A stretch of DNA of 64,000 bases, taken from the NCBI RefSeq assembly GCF_039871655.1, contig NZ_JBDPLZ010000007.1, positions 1 through 64,000 of the forward strand. The letters are read 5' to 3'. The DNA comes from Actinocorallia sp039871655 (GTDB lineage Bacteria > Actinomycetota > Actinomycetes > Streptosporangiales > Streptosporangiaceae). Shown piece after piece: positions 24,406 to 33,325 of the stretch (position 1 is its first letter; each line of letters begins with the position of its first letter). The position numbers were made by a program, and so were the translations under genes. Below the pieces are notes generated by a model. It was not told the origin of the DNA, searched no databases, and saw nothing but the letters and a program-made list of their open reading frames with translations.

Positions 24406-25599
24406 GTGAACCACACCCTCGCCGAAGCCGCCGCCCTCCAGGACGACCTCCAGGACCTCCGGCGCGACATCCACACCGAGCCCGAACTCGGCCTGCACCT
24501 GCCCGCGACCCAGGACAAGGTGCTGCGCTCCCTGGAAGGGCTCCCCCTGGAGGTCACCACCGGCAGGGCGCTCTCCTCGGTGACCGCCGTCCTGCGCGGC
24601 GGCTCCCCCGGCCCCACCGTGCTGCTGCGCGCCGACATGGACGCCCTGCCGCTCGACGAGCACACCGGGGTCGAGTTCCGCTCCCGCCGCACCGGGGCCA
24701 TGCACGCCTGCGGCCACGACCTGCACACCGCGATGCTGGTCGGCGCGGCACGGCTGCTGTCACGGCGCGAGGACCTGCCCGGCAGCGTCATCTTCATGTT
24801 CCAGCCGGGCGAGGAGGGTTACGCCGGCGCCCGGATGATGATCGACGAAGGGGTGCTGGAGGCGACCTGGCAGAAACCGGTGGCCGCCTACGCGCTCCAT
24901 GTGTCGTCGTCGCTCCTGCCGTCCGGGTTCGTGCTGTGCAAGGGCGGGCCCATCATGGCCGCGGCCGACACCGTCACGGTCACGGTGCGCGGCAAGGGCG
25001 GCCACTCGTCCATGCCCTACACCACCCGCGACCCCATCCCCGCGGCGTGCGCGATGGTCACCGCCCTCCAGACGTTCGTCACGCGTTCCTTCGACGTCTT
25101 CGACCCCGTCGTCGTGACGGTCGGCAGCTTCCACGCCGGGGACGCGCCGAACGTCATCCCCCACGACGCGATGTTCACCGCGACCATCCGCTCCTTCTCC
25201 ACCGAGTCGCAGAAGAAGGTGCAGACGGGCCTGCGCCGGGTCGTCGAGGGCGTCGCGGCGGCCCACGACGTGTCGGTGGACGTCGAATACCGCGTCGACT
25301 ACCCGGTGACGGTCAACGACCCCGGCGAGGCGGAGTTCCTCGGCGACGCCGTCCGCGACCTGCTCGGCGAGCACCAGTACCTGAACGTGGCCCAGCCCGT
25401 CTCGGCCTCCGAGGACTTCTCCTTCATCCTGGCCGACGTGCCCGGCGCGATGGCGGTGCTCGGCGCGTGCCCGCCCGGCCGGGACCCGCTGACCGCTCCC
25501 GGCAACCACTCCGCGGAGGCCGAGTTCGACGACTCGGTGCTGGCCCGGGGCAGCGCGCTGTACGCCGAACTGGCCCTGCGCAGACTCGTCCGCGGGTGA
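24406..25599 (+). CDS. M20-family amidohydrolase
   Basis: A 397-residue metallo-amidohydrolase of the M20D group (hippuricase/N-acyl-amino-acid hydrolase type). Metal-binding and catalytic motifs are RADMDALPLDE, HACGHDLHTAML and FQPGEEGYAGARMM; a dimerisation domain has GKGGHSSMPYTTRDPI, and the last ligand His is in GNHSAEAEFDD. GTG 24406 follows a G-rich tract; an in-frame TTG at 24394 is an alternative. No signal peptide. It probably deacylates an N-acyl amino acid or similar amide. It diverges from the Mce operon. Confidence 0.88.
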   Translation: MNHTLAEAAALQDDLQDLRRDIHTEPELGLHLPATQDKVLRSLEGLPLEVTTGRALSSVTAVLRGGSPGPTVLLRADMDALPLDEHTGVEFRSRRTGAMHACGHDLHTAMLVGAARLLSRREDLPGSVIFMFQPGEEGYAGARMMIDEGVLEATWQKPVAAYALHVSSSLLPSGFVLCKGGPIMAAADTVTVTVRGKGGHSSMPYTTRDPIPAACAMVTALQTFVTRSFDVFDPVVVTVGSFHAGDAPNVIPHDAMFTATIRSFSTESQKKVQTGLRRVVEGVAAAHDVSVDVEYRVDYPVTVNDPGEAEFLGDAVRDLLGEHQYLNVAQPVSASEDFSFILADVPGAMAVLGACPPGRDPLTAPGNHSAEAEFDDSVLARGSALYAELALRRLVRG

Positions 25600-25646
25600 T
25601 TTTCCGCTCCGGCGGTTCCGTGGACACACCGCAGGAGGCATCCTTC

Positions 25647-26309
25647 TTGTCCATGCAGAAGTCCCCCTTCCGCCGCGCCCTCGGCAGCATCGCCACCGTT
25701 CTGATCGTGATGCTCGGTCTCGGCGCCGCCGTGCTGTACGTCGACGTCGGAGAGTCCGACCCTCCCGTCATCGCCGAGACCGGCGACCTCTCGGCGGCCG
25801 AGGCCCTCCAGCTGGTGCAGCAGTCCAACATGCAGCCGCTGGAGCCGGTGGTCGCCGACGCCATCGCCGCGGCCAAGCGCCGCGCGTTCCTCAAGGAGAA
25901 GGCGGCCAAGGAGAAGGCCCGACGCAAGGCCGCCTGGTACAAGAAGCACAAGAAGGAGATCGACGCCAAGCTCGCCGCGGAGAAGCTGGCCAAGATGCCC
26001 AACCCGAGCTCCGCGGAGAACAAGGAGACCGGCCGCAAGCTCAACGCGGCCCGCGGCTGGGAGAACTGCTGGCCGGCCCTGCTCACCCTCTGGGAGCACG
26101 AGAGCAACTGGAACGAGCGCGCCGACAACCCCTGGAGTGACGCCTACGGCATCCCGCAGGCCCTCCCCGGCTCCAAGATGGCCTCGGCGGGCCCGAACTG
26201 GGAGACCAACGCCACCACCCAGATGTTGTGGGGGCTCTCCTACATCCAGGCCCGCTACAAGGACCCGTGCGGCGCCTGGTCGTTCTGGCAGCGCAACAAC
26301 TGGTACTGA
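25647..26309 (+). CDS. Membrane-anchored lytic transglycosylase-like protein
   Basis: About 220 residues. An N-terminal membrane helix or uncleaved signal (IATVLIVMLGLGAAVLYV) is followed by a Lys/Ala-rich coiled-coil stretch (about 75-130). The C-terminal domain has WEHESNWNERADNPWSDAYG and IPQALPGSKMAS, as in transglycosylase-fold cell-wall proteins, with the first Glu as candidate catalytic acid. It likely acts on peptidoglycan outside the membrane. TTG 25647 has AGGAGG eight bases upstream and is preferred; ATG 25653 is possible. The two Cys of the domain (NCWPAL and DPCGAW) could form a disulfide. Confidence 0.8.
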   Translation: MSMQKSPFRRALGSIATVLIVMLGLGAAVLYVDVGESDPPVIAETGDLSAAEALQLVQQSNMQPLEPVVADAIAAAKRRAFLKEKAAKEKARRKAAWYKKHKKEIDAKLAAEKLAKMPNPSSAENKETGRKLNAARGWENCWPALLTLWEHESNWNERADNPWSDAYGIPQALPGSKMASAGPNWETNATTQMLWGLSYIQARYKDPCGAWSFWQRNNWY

Positions 26310-26313
26310 CCCC

Positions 26314-27714
26314 TCAGGGGGAGGCGGGCTCCGCCGCCTCCAGCTCGGCCATCGCGGCCTGGTACCGCTCGGGGAAGACGTTCTTGGCCAGAGCGACGTC
26401 CCCGAAGATGACCCAGTCGGGGGCCAGCTCCTTGGAGTACCGCTCGAAGTACAGGAACTGCTTGCTGACCAGGACGAGCTCCTGGGGCGAGTCGACCTGG
26501 TACTGCTTGGCCATGTCCAGGACCAGGCCGATGGTCTTGCCGAGGCTGATGCCCGCCATGCCGGACTGGAGGATGGGGCCGAAGATCAGCTGCAGCCGCA
26601 TCGCGATCTCCTCGTCCGTGCCGATGCCCTCGGGGATCATGCCCAGGGCCCGGTAGTGCGGGACCATCCGGCCGAAGTCCGCGTCGAACATGCCGGTGTA
26701 GAACATGTCCTTCATCAGCTCGCGCCAGGGCCCCTCGACCTCGCCCATGATGCCGAAGTCCAGGTAGCACATCCGGCCGTCGTCCAGCAGCCAGAGGTTG
26801 CCGGCGTGCAGGTCGCCGTGGAAGACGCCGCGCAGCAGCGCCGACTCCACCCAGACCTTGACGCCCCGGCGCAGCAGCTCCGCGCCGTCCACGTCGCGTT
26901 CCTTGATCTCGGCGAACTCGTCCAGCGGGATGCCGTACATGCGCTCCATGCAGATGACCTGCGGTCCGCAGTAGTCCCAGTAGATCTCCGGGACCGCCAC
27001 GTCGTGGTTGTCGCCGAAGTCGTGCAGGTGCTCGCGGAACTCGTGCTGGCGCTTGGCCTCCAGCGCGCTGTTGAGCTCCTGGAAGGTGACGGAGTGCAGA
27101 TCGGCGACGGCGGCGGAGGGCTTCATCACCCGGATGTTCTCGAAGAGCCGCTCCAGCAGCCGGATGGTGGCGTAGGCCACCCGCAGGTCGGTCGCCATGG
27201 TGCGGCTGATGTTCGGGCGTTGCACCTTGAGCACCGCCTCCCGGCCGTCGGGCAGCACGCAGGCGTGCACCTGGCCGATGGAGGCCGCCGACAGCGGCTC
27301 GGGGTCGAAGCTCTTGAAGATCTGCTCGGGCGGCGCGCCGAGGCTCTCGACGATGACCTGGCGGACCTGCTCGATGCCGATCGGCTTGACCGCGTACAGG
27401 CAGCGCATGGCGGCGTCGGCCAGCGGCTTGGGGAAGAGGCCGGGCGAGGACGCGATGACCTGGCCGAGCTTCACGAAGGTGGGGCCGAGCCGCTCGAAGG
27501 CGTCGACGACCCCGCGGGAGGCCGCCGCCTTCCAGTTCTTCTCGCCCCGGCGCACCAGCCATTTCGCCAGCTGCAGGAGCACATGGAACGTCAGCGTCGC
27601 CAGGACCACCACCATCCGGCCCGGATCCCGCCAGGTGAGTTTCTTCAGCGGAGGCGATTCGACACGTAGGTCCGCCGCGGAAGGTCCGTCTGCGTACGGG
27701 CCACGAAATGTCAT
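26314..27714 (-). CDS. ABC1/UbiB-family atypical kinase
   Basis: A 466-residue ABC1 (ADCK/UbiB) protein with all key motifs: KxGQ at residues 82-85 (FVKLGQ), ASIGQVH as the Ala-rich loop, the nucleotide-site Lys163 in VLKVQRP, FHGDLHAGN and YLDFG. A hydrophobic segment near residues 35-50 could associate with the membrane. The family supports isoprenoid quinone or lipid metabolism. ATG 27714 has GGAGG about five bases upstream. It diverges from a degenerate paralogue at 27820. Confidence 0.88.
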   Translation of the reverse strand: MTFRGPYADGPSAADLRVESPPLKKLTWRDPGRMVVVLATLTFHVLLQLAKWLVRRGEKNWKAAASRGVVDAFERLGPTFVKLGQVIASSPGLFPKPLADAAMRCLYAVKPIGIEQVRQVIVESLGAPPEQIFKSFDPEPLSAASIGQVHACVLPDGREAVLKVQRPNISRTMATDLRVAYATIRLLERLFENIRVMKPSAAVADLHSVTFQELNSALEAKRQHEFREHLHDFGDNHDVAVPEIYWDYCGPQVICMERMYGIPLDEFAEIKERDVDGAELLRRGVKVWVESALLRGVFHGDLHAGNLWLLDDGRMCYLDFGIMGEVEGPWRELMKDMFYTGMFDADFGRMVPHYRALGMIPEGIGTDEEIAMRLQLIFGPILQSGMAGISLGKTIGLVLDMAKQYQVDSPQELVLVSKQFLYFERYSKELAPDWVIFGDVALAKNVFPERYQAAMAELEAAEPASP

Positions 27715-27819
27715 GCCTGCCTCCACGAGATGTAAGAGAAGTCACTGGAAAGCTAGCTCATTGCGACAAAACCGTCGATATGTTGCACGTCACTCCGCGC
27801 GTTGGCTAGTGTCCATGGC

Positions 27820-29286
27820 ATGGCCTCTGAGACTCCCGCCCCCAGCCTGGTGACGGCCGCGCGAAGCTCCGCGTGGGTGAACGGGCAGCCCGGCCTCGTC
27901 GAGGAGGTCGAACGCTGGGCCCGCGCCCGGCGCTTCCGCGACGCCGCCCTCGACGAGCACGCCCGCGCCTGGGCCAGTCCCGGCCCCCCGTCGCTGACCC
28001 GGCTCGCCCGGCACGCCCTGGCCGTCCCGGCCGGGCAGGCGCGCTGGGCGGTACGCCGGCTGCCCGGCATGGTGCTGGACGGGCTGCTGTACCGCGACCC
28101 CCCGGAGGAGCTGCTCAGGGCCGCCGCCACCGCCTGGGTCCGGGACCAGTTCGAGTCCCTCGGCCCCTCCGGCGCGGAGCTGGCCCGGCTGGTGGAGCAG
28201 AGCGAGGGCATCGCCCCCTCCCTCCTGGTCGACCGGCTGCGCAAGGAGCCCCTCCTCCCGCAGCCGATCCCGGCCGCGCAGGTGTGGCGCCTGCTGGGCC
28301 GCGCCTTCCCCGGCCGGGTGCACGCGGTGGAGGACGAGCCGTTCGCCGTCTCGCCGCTCAGCCAGCTCCACAAGGCGACCCTGGACGACGGGCGCGAGGT
28401 GCTCTTCCGCGTCGCCCGTCCCGGCGTGCGCGAGGGCCTCCTGCACGATCTGCGGCTGGCCGCGACCCTGCTGGGGCCGGCCGAGCTGGTCCCGCGGCTG
28501 CGCGCGGTCCGCCCGCTCTCCGTCCTGCGCTCCACCGCCCGGCAGACCATCGAGCACACCGACCTGCGCAACGACGCCCTGAACACCGTCGAACTCGGCC
28601 TGCTGCTGGAGACCGGGCCGGCCGCGGGGCTCACGCTCGCCCGCCCGGTCCCGGAGTTCGCCGCCGAGCAGGCCGTCGCCTTCGAGCACGCCGAGGGCGC
28701 CGTCCCCCTCGCCGAGGGGCTCGACCGGATCGAGGGCAGGACCGCGGTCCCCGCCCTGATGAAGCTCATCGTGGAGAGCGCGCTGGCCGACGGCGTCTTC
28801 CACGCCGACCTGCGGCCGGAGCACCTGCTGGTGCTGCCCGACGGCTCGTTGTCCCTGGTCGGCTGCAGCGCGGCCGGGCGGCTGGACCGGCAACTGCGCC
28901 TGGCCTTCCTCGACTACGTCACCGCCCTGTTCGGCGGCGACTTCGCCGGGCAGGTCGACGCCATGGTCCGGCTGGGCGCGGTGCCCGGGTCCATGGACCC
29001 GGTCGCGCTGGCCGAGCTGGAGGAGGACCTGCGCGCGGCCCCGGAGCTGTCCCCGCTGCGGCTGATGCGCGACGGCGGGGCCGCCGGGCCGGTCCTGCTG
29101 TCCATCGCGGCGCGGCACGGGCTCCAGGTTCCGACGGGGTTGCTGCAATGGTTCCGGGCCCTCTTGACCTACCGGGCCCTGACTCGGCATCTTGTCCCAG
29201 ATATGCCGTTCGCCCAGGCACTTCTTCCGTTGCTGCCCCGCCTGGGCGAGATCAACAAACGTCTTCGCCGAGACACCGTCGTCTGA
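27820..29286 (+). CDS. Degenerate ABC1-like pseudokinase
   Basis: A 488-residue protein aligned in layout with ABC1 kinases but with the catalytic motifs eroded. The KxGQ segment is replaced by GAELARLVEQSEG, the ATP-site Lys by Arg197 (VLFRVARPGV), HGDLHxGN by HADLRPEHLL, and DFG by VGCSAAG. The SPLSQLHKATL loop retains the frame of the Ala-rich loop. It is probably not an active kinase and may regulate or pair with the divergent ABC1 protein. ATG 27820 is used. Coding quality is good throughout, so this is not a pseudogene. Confidence 0.75.
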   Translation: MASETPAPSLVTAARSSAWVNGQPGLVEEVERWARARRFRDAALDEHARAWASPGPPSLTRLARHALAVPAGQARWAVRRLPGMVLDGLLYRDPPEELLRAAATAWVRDQFESLGPSGAELARLVEQSEGIAPSLLVDRLRKEPLLPQPIPAAQVWRLLGRAFPGRVHAVEDEPFAVSPLSQLHKATLDDGREVLFRVARPGVREGLLHDLRLAATLLGPAELVPRLRAVRPLSVLRSTARQTIEHTDLRNDALNTVELGLLLETGPAAGLTLARPVPEFAAEQAVAFEHAEGAVPLAEGLDRIEGRTAVPALMKLIVESALADGVFHADLRPEHLLVLPDGSLSLVGCSAAGRLDRQLRLAFLDYVTALFGGDFAGQVDAMVRLGAVPGSMDPVALAELEEDLRAAPELSPLRLMRDGGAAGPVLLSIAARHGLQVPTGLLQWFRALLTYRALTRHLVPDMPFAQALLPLLPRLGEINKRLRRDTVV

Positions 29287-29305
29287 CATCCCTCAAGGAG
29301 GCCCA

Positions 29306-29698
29306 GTGGCCAAGCACGTGTTCCTGTCCAACGGTTGGCTCGACGCCGTGGAGGCCCTGCGGCCTGAATGGCCCGAGTCCCCGGCCGAGGTCAAGGGCCT
29401 TCTGATCAACCTGATCATCACCGGTGGCCCCGACGGGGACGTGCGGGTGCACGCCGACTCCGGCATCGTCGAGCGCGGCCTGCACCCGGACGCCGCCACG
29501 ACCGTGACGGTGCCCTACCCGGTGGCCGAGCGCCTCTACGTCCAGAACGACCCGTCGCTGGTGATGAGCTCGATCATGTCCGGCGAGCTCACCATCGAGG
29601 GCGACTCCGCCCAGGTCATGTCGATGATCAACGTGCAGGGCGAGCCCACCCCCGAGCAGCTGGCCTTCCAGAAGAAGATCCAGGCCATCACCGCCTGA
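29306..29698 (+). CDS. SCP2 sterol-carrier-like protein
   Basis: A 130-residue protein of the SCP2 fold type. It has an alpha/beta pattern with VKGLLINLIITGGPDGDVRV, ATTVTVPYPVAERLYV, and the lipid-pocket closing region SIMSGELTIEGDSAQVMSM. Such proteins bind sterol-, fatty-acid- or CoA-like ligands. GTG 29306 has AAGGAG five bases upstream. It follows the ABC1-like pseudokinase by 19 bases and is probably co-transcribed, a lipid-related context. Confidence 0.78.
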   Translation: MAKHVFLSNGWLDAVEALRPEWPESPAEVKGLLINLIITGGPDGDVRVHADSGIVERGLHPDAATTVTVPYPVAERLYVQNDPSLVMSSIMSGELTIEGDSAQVMSMINVQGEPTPEQLAFQKKIQAITA

Positions 29699-29739
29699 GC
29701 CGACCGGTCCGGGGGGCACCCCCCGGACCTCCGCCCCGC

Positions 29740-30333
29740 TCAGGGAGTGAGGGCCGGGACGAGCAGCTCCGCCAGGAAGCCGCGCAGCGGCATGCGGGGC
29801 GGGGAGACCATCACCGTGATGGCGATCCGGGCCAGCCAGTCGGCGAGGATCGCCGGATCCCGGTCGGCGATGACCCCGGCCCGGACGGTCAGCCCGATGA
29901 GCGGGGCGATGCGGTCGGAGATCTCCTGGAAGAACTGGGGGATGCCGTCGGCCAGCAGGTCGCCGAGCAGTTCGCGCTCGTCGGTGAGCATCTTGTGCAC
30001 CACCGGGTGGGCCAGCGCCTCCTCCACGACGGTCGCCAGCAGCTCGATGGCCGCTTCCGGACCGCTCAGCCCGACCACCCGCGCGGGCAGCCCGGCGAGG
30101 ATGCGGTACATCTCGCGGGAGACCAGCAGCCGCGTGGCCTGCTCGACGTTGCCGACCTGCCGGTAGACCGTGGTGCGGTTGACGCCCAGTTCCCGCGCGA
30201 TGTCCTGGACGGAGGTGCGGCCGATGCCGTAGCGGGTGAAGCAGCGGGCCGCCGCGTCCAGGTAGGGGTCGAGCGCGGGGGAGGGTCGGGGCGGAAGTCC
30301 CGGGGTCCGGTTCGCCTGCCCTGACTTCACCAT
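29740..30333 (-). CDS. TetR-family regulator
   Basis: A 197-residue TetR-type repressor. The DNA-binding part is YLDAAARCFTRYGIGRTSVQ followed by DIARELGVNRTTVYRQVGN. The C-terminal ligand domain is helical. ATG 30333 fits the usual start of this family. It diverges from the CMD-deazaflavin fusion gene, with an inverted repeat between them, so it probably controls that pair and itself. The inducer is unknown. Confidence 0.9.
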   Translation of the reverse strand: MVKSGQANRTPGLPPRPSPALDPYLDAAARCFTRYGIGRTSVQDIARELGVNRTTVYRQVGNVEQATRLLVSREMYRILAGLPARVVGLSGPEAAIELLATVVEEALAHPVVHKMLTDERELLGDLLADGIPQFFQEISDRIAPLIGLTVRAGVIADRDPAILADWLARIAITVMVSPPRMPLRGFLAELLVPALTP

Positions 30334-30354
30334 GCCTAGCACTCCCTCCCAAAG

Positions 30355-30380
30355 TGCAACAATGCTACATCTTTGTTGCA
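30355..30380. promoter_or_regulatory. Inverted repeat operator TGCAACAA/TTGTTGCA
   Basis: Two perfect eight-base arms, TGCAACAA at 30355-30362 and TTGTTGCA at 30373-30380, separated by ten bases, lie 22 bases upstream of the divergent TetR start. This is the expected location of its operator, shared with the gene at 30466. Confidence 0.6.
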
Positions 30381-30465
30381 ACCTGCTGCGTTGTACCGTG
30401 TGTGATCTGAGTGGCCCGTAACGGTCTCCGCCGGACCCCCGGAGGACCCGACGCCAGGAGCGCCG

Positions 30466-31473
30466 ATGAACGCTGGAGAACGGCTGGCGGCTTCCCCCCG
30501 CTGGCGGCACGCCGTCCCGCCCCGGATCCCTCCCGGCGGCCTCGCCGAACTCGGCCCGCGCACCTGGCTGATGGCCAGGGCGATGTCGCTGGCCGCCGGA
30601 ACCGAGGGGGCCCGGCTGTTCGACCTGCCCGGACGCGACCCCCGGCTGATGCGCCGGTACCTGCGCTTCGCCTCCTCGATCGTGCTCCTGGGCAGGCTGG
30701 AGCGCGCGGACGTCGAACTCGTCACGCTGCGGACCGCCTGGAACATCGGCGCCTGGTACGAGTTCTCCCACCACATCGTGCTCTCCCGGCTGAGCGGCCT
30801 GTCGATCGACTCGGTGGAGCGGGTCGCCGACGGCCCCGAGGCGGACGGCTGGAACCCGCGCCAGGTCGCCCTGCTGCGCGCCGCCGACGAGCTCCACGCC
30901 CGGCGGGCGATCAGCGAGCCCACCCTCGCCGAACTGCGCACCTTCCTCGACCAGTCGCGGCTGGTGGAGCTGTGCATGCTCGTCGGCCACTACGACATGC
31001 TCGGCATGTTCCTCAAGACCGCCGGCGCCGTGCCCGAGCCGGGCGCCTGGGAGCGCGGGCCGTTCTCCTGGCTGCGCTCCCCCGACGACTCCGACCGGCT
31101 CGCCCCGCCGTGGCTCCCCGCGCTCAACAAGCGCCTCACCAACCGCGTCCAGGGACTGTGGGCCCCCTACCTGCCCCCGTACGCGGTGATCGTGCACCGG
31201 GGGCGCGTCTCCGGCCGGGAGTACCGCACGCCCGTCGTGGCCGTTCGCTCGGGCCGCTTCCTCTTCGTCGCCCTGCCGTACGGCGACCGGACGGACTGGG
31301 TGCGCAACCTGCTCGCCACGGGCAGGGGCGGAGTCGAGCGGCTCGGCCGGCTGCACCGCGTCTCCCGGATCCGCGTCACCGACGTCCCCACCGCGGGGGA
31401 GATCGTGCCGCGCCGCGCCCGCCGCGTCCTGGGCCTGACGAAGATACTCGTCGCCGAGTTCGAGGAGTCCTGA
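30466..31473 (+). CDS. Carboxymuconolactone decarboxylase-like / deazaflavin reductase fusion
   Basis: A 335-residue two-domain protein. Residues about 50-195 match the CMD/AhpD-like fold of the actinobacterial type (RADVELVTLRTAWNIGAWYE, SHHIVLSRLSGLS, LVELCMLVGHYDMLGMFL), but the usual redox Cys pair is not seen. Residues about 225-335 match F420-dependent Ddn/DUF385-type reductases (VIVHRGRVSGREYRTPVVAV, then DRTDWVRNLLATGRG). It may reduce a quinone or xenobiotic. The ATG 30466 ribosome site is weak. It shares a TGATG overlap with the next gene. Confidence 0.75.
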   Translation: MNAGERLAASPRWRHAVPPRIPPGGLAELGPRTWLMARAMSLAAGTEGARLFDLPGRDPRLMRRYLRFASSIVLLGRLERADVELVTLRTAWNIGAWYEFSHHIVLSRLSGLSIDSVERVADGPEADGWNPRQVALLRAADELHARRAISEPTLAELRTFLDQSRLVELCMLVGHYDMLGMFLKTAGAVPEPGAWERGPFSWLRSPDDSDRLAPPWLPALNKRLTNRVQGLWAPYLPPYAVIVHRGRVSGREYRTPVVAVRSGRFLFVALPYGDRTDWVRNLLATGRGGVERLGRLHRVSRIRVTDVPTAGEIVPRRARRVLGLTKILVAEFEES

Positions 31474-31826
31474 TGCCCCACGCCATCGAGGTCATCGGCC
31501 GGCACCCCCGGCTGCTGTGGCCGTGGCTGTCCTTCTGGGTGCCGACCTACCGGCGCGGCGGCCTCCCCCGGGAGGACGTCGCGCTCGTCCTGCGGCGCAC
31601 CGCACGCCACACCGACCTGTACGCCGGTCTCCGGGAGGAGGAGGGGCTGGACGACCGGCAGCGGCTGCTGCTGGCCGCCGTGGACGAGCTGTGCGCCGAC
31701 CGGATGATCTCCGACGACACCTGGTCGGCGCTCTCGGACTTCTACAGCCCCCGGCAGTTGTCCGTGCTGTGCTTCATCGTGGGCAACAGGGCCACCCTCT
31801 CGATGGTGTCGAACACCTTCGACTGA
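31473..31826 (+). CDS. Truncated CMD-like protein
   Basis: A 117-residue protein coupled to the preceding gene (TGATG). The N-terminus IGRHPRLLWPWLSFWVP and C-terminus AVDELCADRMISDDTWSALS then SPRQLSVLCFIVGNRATLSM match the start and end of CMD-family proteins. The central active-site helices, with the YEWxxH-type segment, are missing and replaced by TARHTDLYAGLREEEG. It may be a subunit that complements the fusion protein, or a decayed duplicate. Codon use is normal. Confidence 0.6.
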   Translation: MPHAIEVIGRHPRLLWPWLSFWVPTYRRGGLPREDVALVLRRTARHTDLYAGLREEEGLDDRQRLLLAAVDELCADRMISDDTWSALSDFYSPRQLSVLCFIVGNRATLSMVSNTFD

Positions 31827-31869
31827 GTTCTTGAATCCCGGGGGACGACCCCCGGACCCCCGCGAGAGC

Positions 31870-32517
31870 TCAGTGCTTGGGCTCGAACAGCGGCGCGAGG
31901 TTGGCCACGAACGCACGGATGATCGGGTACTGCTCCTGGGGCGGCATGCCGCGCAGCCCGAGGATCGGGTCGACCCCGTCGTAGTAGGGGGCGAGCGCCA
32001 GATGGGGCAGCACCAGCATGAGCAGCGCGGTCGCCGCGTCGTCGTCGAGGTCGGACCGGACTTCGCCGCGCTCCCGCCAGACCTTGGTGAGCGGCGGTAT
32101 CGTCCGCATGTAGTAGTGGTTGGACGGTTTGCGCACCAGCGCGCGCACCGCGTTGTCGATCTCCAGATTGATCGCGGCGGTCACCCCCCGCTCCAGGGGG
32201 TGCTCGGCGAAGTAGTCGGCCCACATGCAGCACACGTCGCCCAGCCAGTGGGTGAAGGACTGGTCGAAGTCGCTGGTCGCGATCCGGCGTTCCATCTCGT
32301 CGTGGATCCGGCGCGCGGTCTCCTCCGCCACGTAGGTGAAGAACTCCAGCTTGTCCTCGAAGTACTGGAACAGCGAGCCCTTGGCGATGTCGGCCTCGCG
32401 CGCGATGGTGTTGAGGCTGCCGGTCGAGTACCCGTGCGTGCCGAACTCCCGCTGGGCGGCCTCGAGGATGCGCTCGCGCTTGACCGGGTTGAGCCGGAAC
32501 CAGGTTGACGTAGGCAT
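31870..32517 (-). CDS. TetR-family regulator
   Basis: A 215-residue TetR-type protein. DNA-binding segment: RILEAAQREFGTHGYSTGSL then NTIAREADIAKGSLFQYFED. The ligand domain has several His, Met and Cys residues (THWLGDVCCMWADYFAEHP). It diverges from another TetR gene at 32616. Target not evident. Confidence 0.88.
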   Translation of the reverse strand: MPTSTWFRLNPVKRERILEAAQREFGTHGYSTGSLNTIAREADIAKGSLFQYFEDKLEFFTYVAEETARRIHDEMERRIATSDFDQSFTHWLGDVCCMWADYFAEHPLERGVTAAINLEIDNAVRALVRKPSNHYYMRTIPPLTKVWRERGEVRSDLDDDAATALLMLVLPHLALAPYYDGVDPILGLRGMPPQEQYPIIRAFVANLAPLFEPKH

Positions 32518-32586
32518 TTGACGGTCATCTTAGTGGCCGCCCGGCCCGGACGGTCCCGGGGCGGAGGCGCCAGACTACCGGACCGG

Positions 32587-32610
32587 ATTCTAGAATCTTG
32601 CTCTAGAATT
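32587..32610. promoter_or_regulatory. Tandem TCTAGAA operator boxes
   Basis: ATTCTAGAAT is a perfect palindrome at 32587-32596, and a second TCTAGAATT follows at 32602-32610, 13 bases on. They lie just upstream of the TetR gene at 32616 and include a TAGAAT that could be its -10 box. No Shine-Dalgarno precedes that ATG, so a leaderless transcript is possible. Confidence 0.5.
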
Positions 32611-32615
32611 TCTCC

Positions 32616-33236
32616 ATGACCGATTCATCGGCGGCGTCACCGCCCTCCCCGCCGAGCCGGGCCAGGGTGGGCGCCCAGTGGGCCAGGGCCGACGCCACCC
32701 GGCAGGCCCTGCTGACGGCCGCCCGCGAGGTCTTCGCCGAGCGCGGTTACGAGGCGGCGGGCATCGCCGAGATCGTCGAGCGGTCCGGCATCAGCGTCGG
32801 CAGCCTCTACCACCACTACGGCGGCAAGGCCGGGCTCTACCTGGCGCTGTGGGAGGACTACACCGCCGAGCAGGAGCGCCGCGCCACCCGGGCGGTCAAG
32901 CGGGCCAGGTCCGAGGGGGTCGGAGACCCGATCGCCCTGTTCATCCTGGGCGCCCGCGCCTTCCTCGAGGTCTGCTGGGAGCAGCGCCACACCAGCAGGC
33001 TGTTCTCCGGCGGCGAGGGCCCGGCCGGGTTCGGGCTGATGCGCCGCCGCCGGGTCCGCCAGTGGATCCAGCAGAACACCAAGCTCCTCGGCGAGCAGGA
33101 GTCCAGCATGCTCGCGCTGATCCTCACCACGGTCATGGGCGAGGCCGGCCGCGAGGTCGCCGTCGCCGAGTCCGACGCCGAGGCCGCCGCCCTCATCGAC
33201 GAGGTCGCCGGCATCCTCGGCCGCCTGGCCCGCTGA
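32616..33236 (+). CDS. TetR-family regulator
   Basis: A 206-residue TetR-type protein. DNA-binding segment: LLTAAREVFAERGYEAAGIA then EIVERSGISVGSLYHHYGGK. A long helical ligand domain follows. It is divergent from the TetR gene ending its reading at 32517. The two probable operator boxes lie against its start codon, which suggests autoregulation. Confidence 0.9.
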   Translation: MTDSSAASPPSPPSRARVGAQWARADATRQALLTAAREVFAERGYEAAGIAEIVERSGISVGSLYHHYGGKAGLYLALWEDYTAEQERRATRAVKRARSEGVGDPIALFILGARAFLEVCWEQRHTSRLFSGGEGPAGFGLMRRRRVRQWIQQNTKLLGEQESSMLALILTTVMGEAGREVAVAESDAEAAALIDEVAGILGRLAR

Positions 33237-33325
33237 CCGGCGCGGCGCTCGGCCGTCCGACGCCGTCGCCACTCGCGTCGTCGCCGTCCGCCCCGAGGCG
33301 CCGCGGCCCGCGCCGGCGCTGCGGG

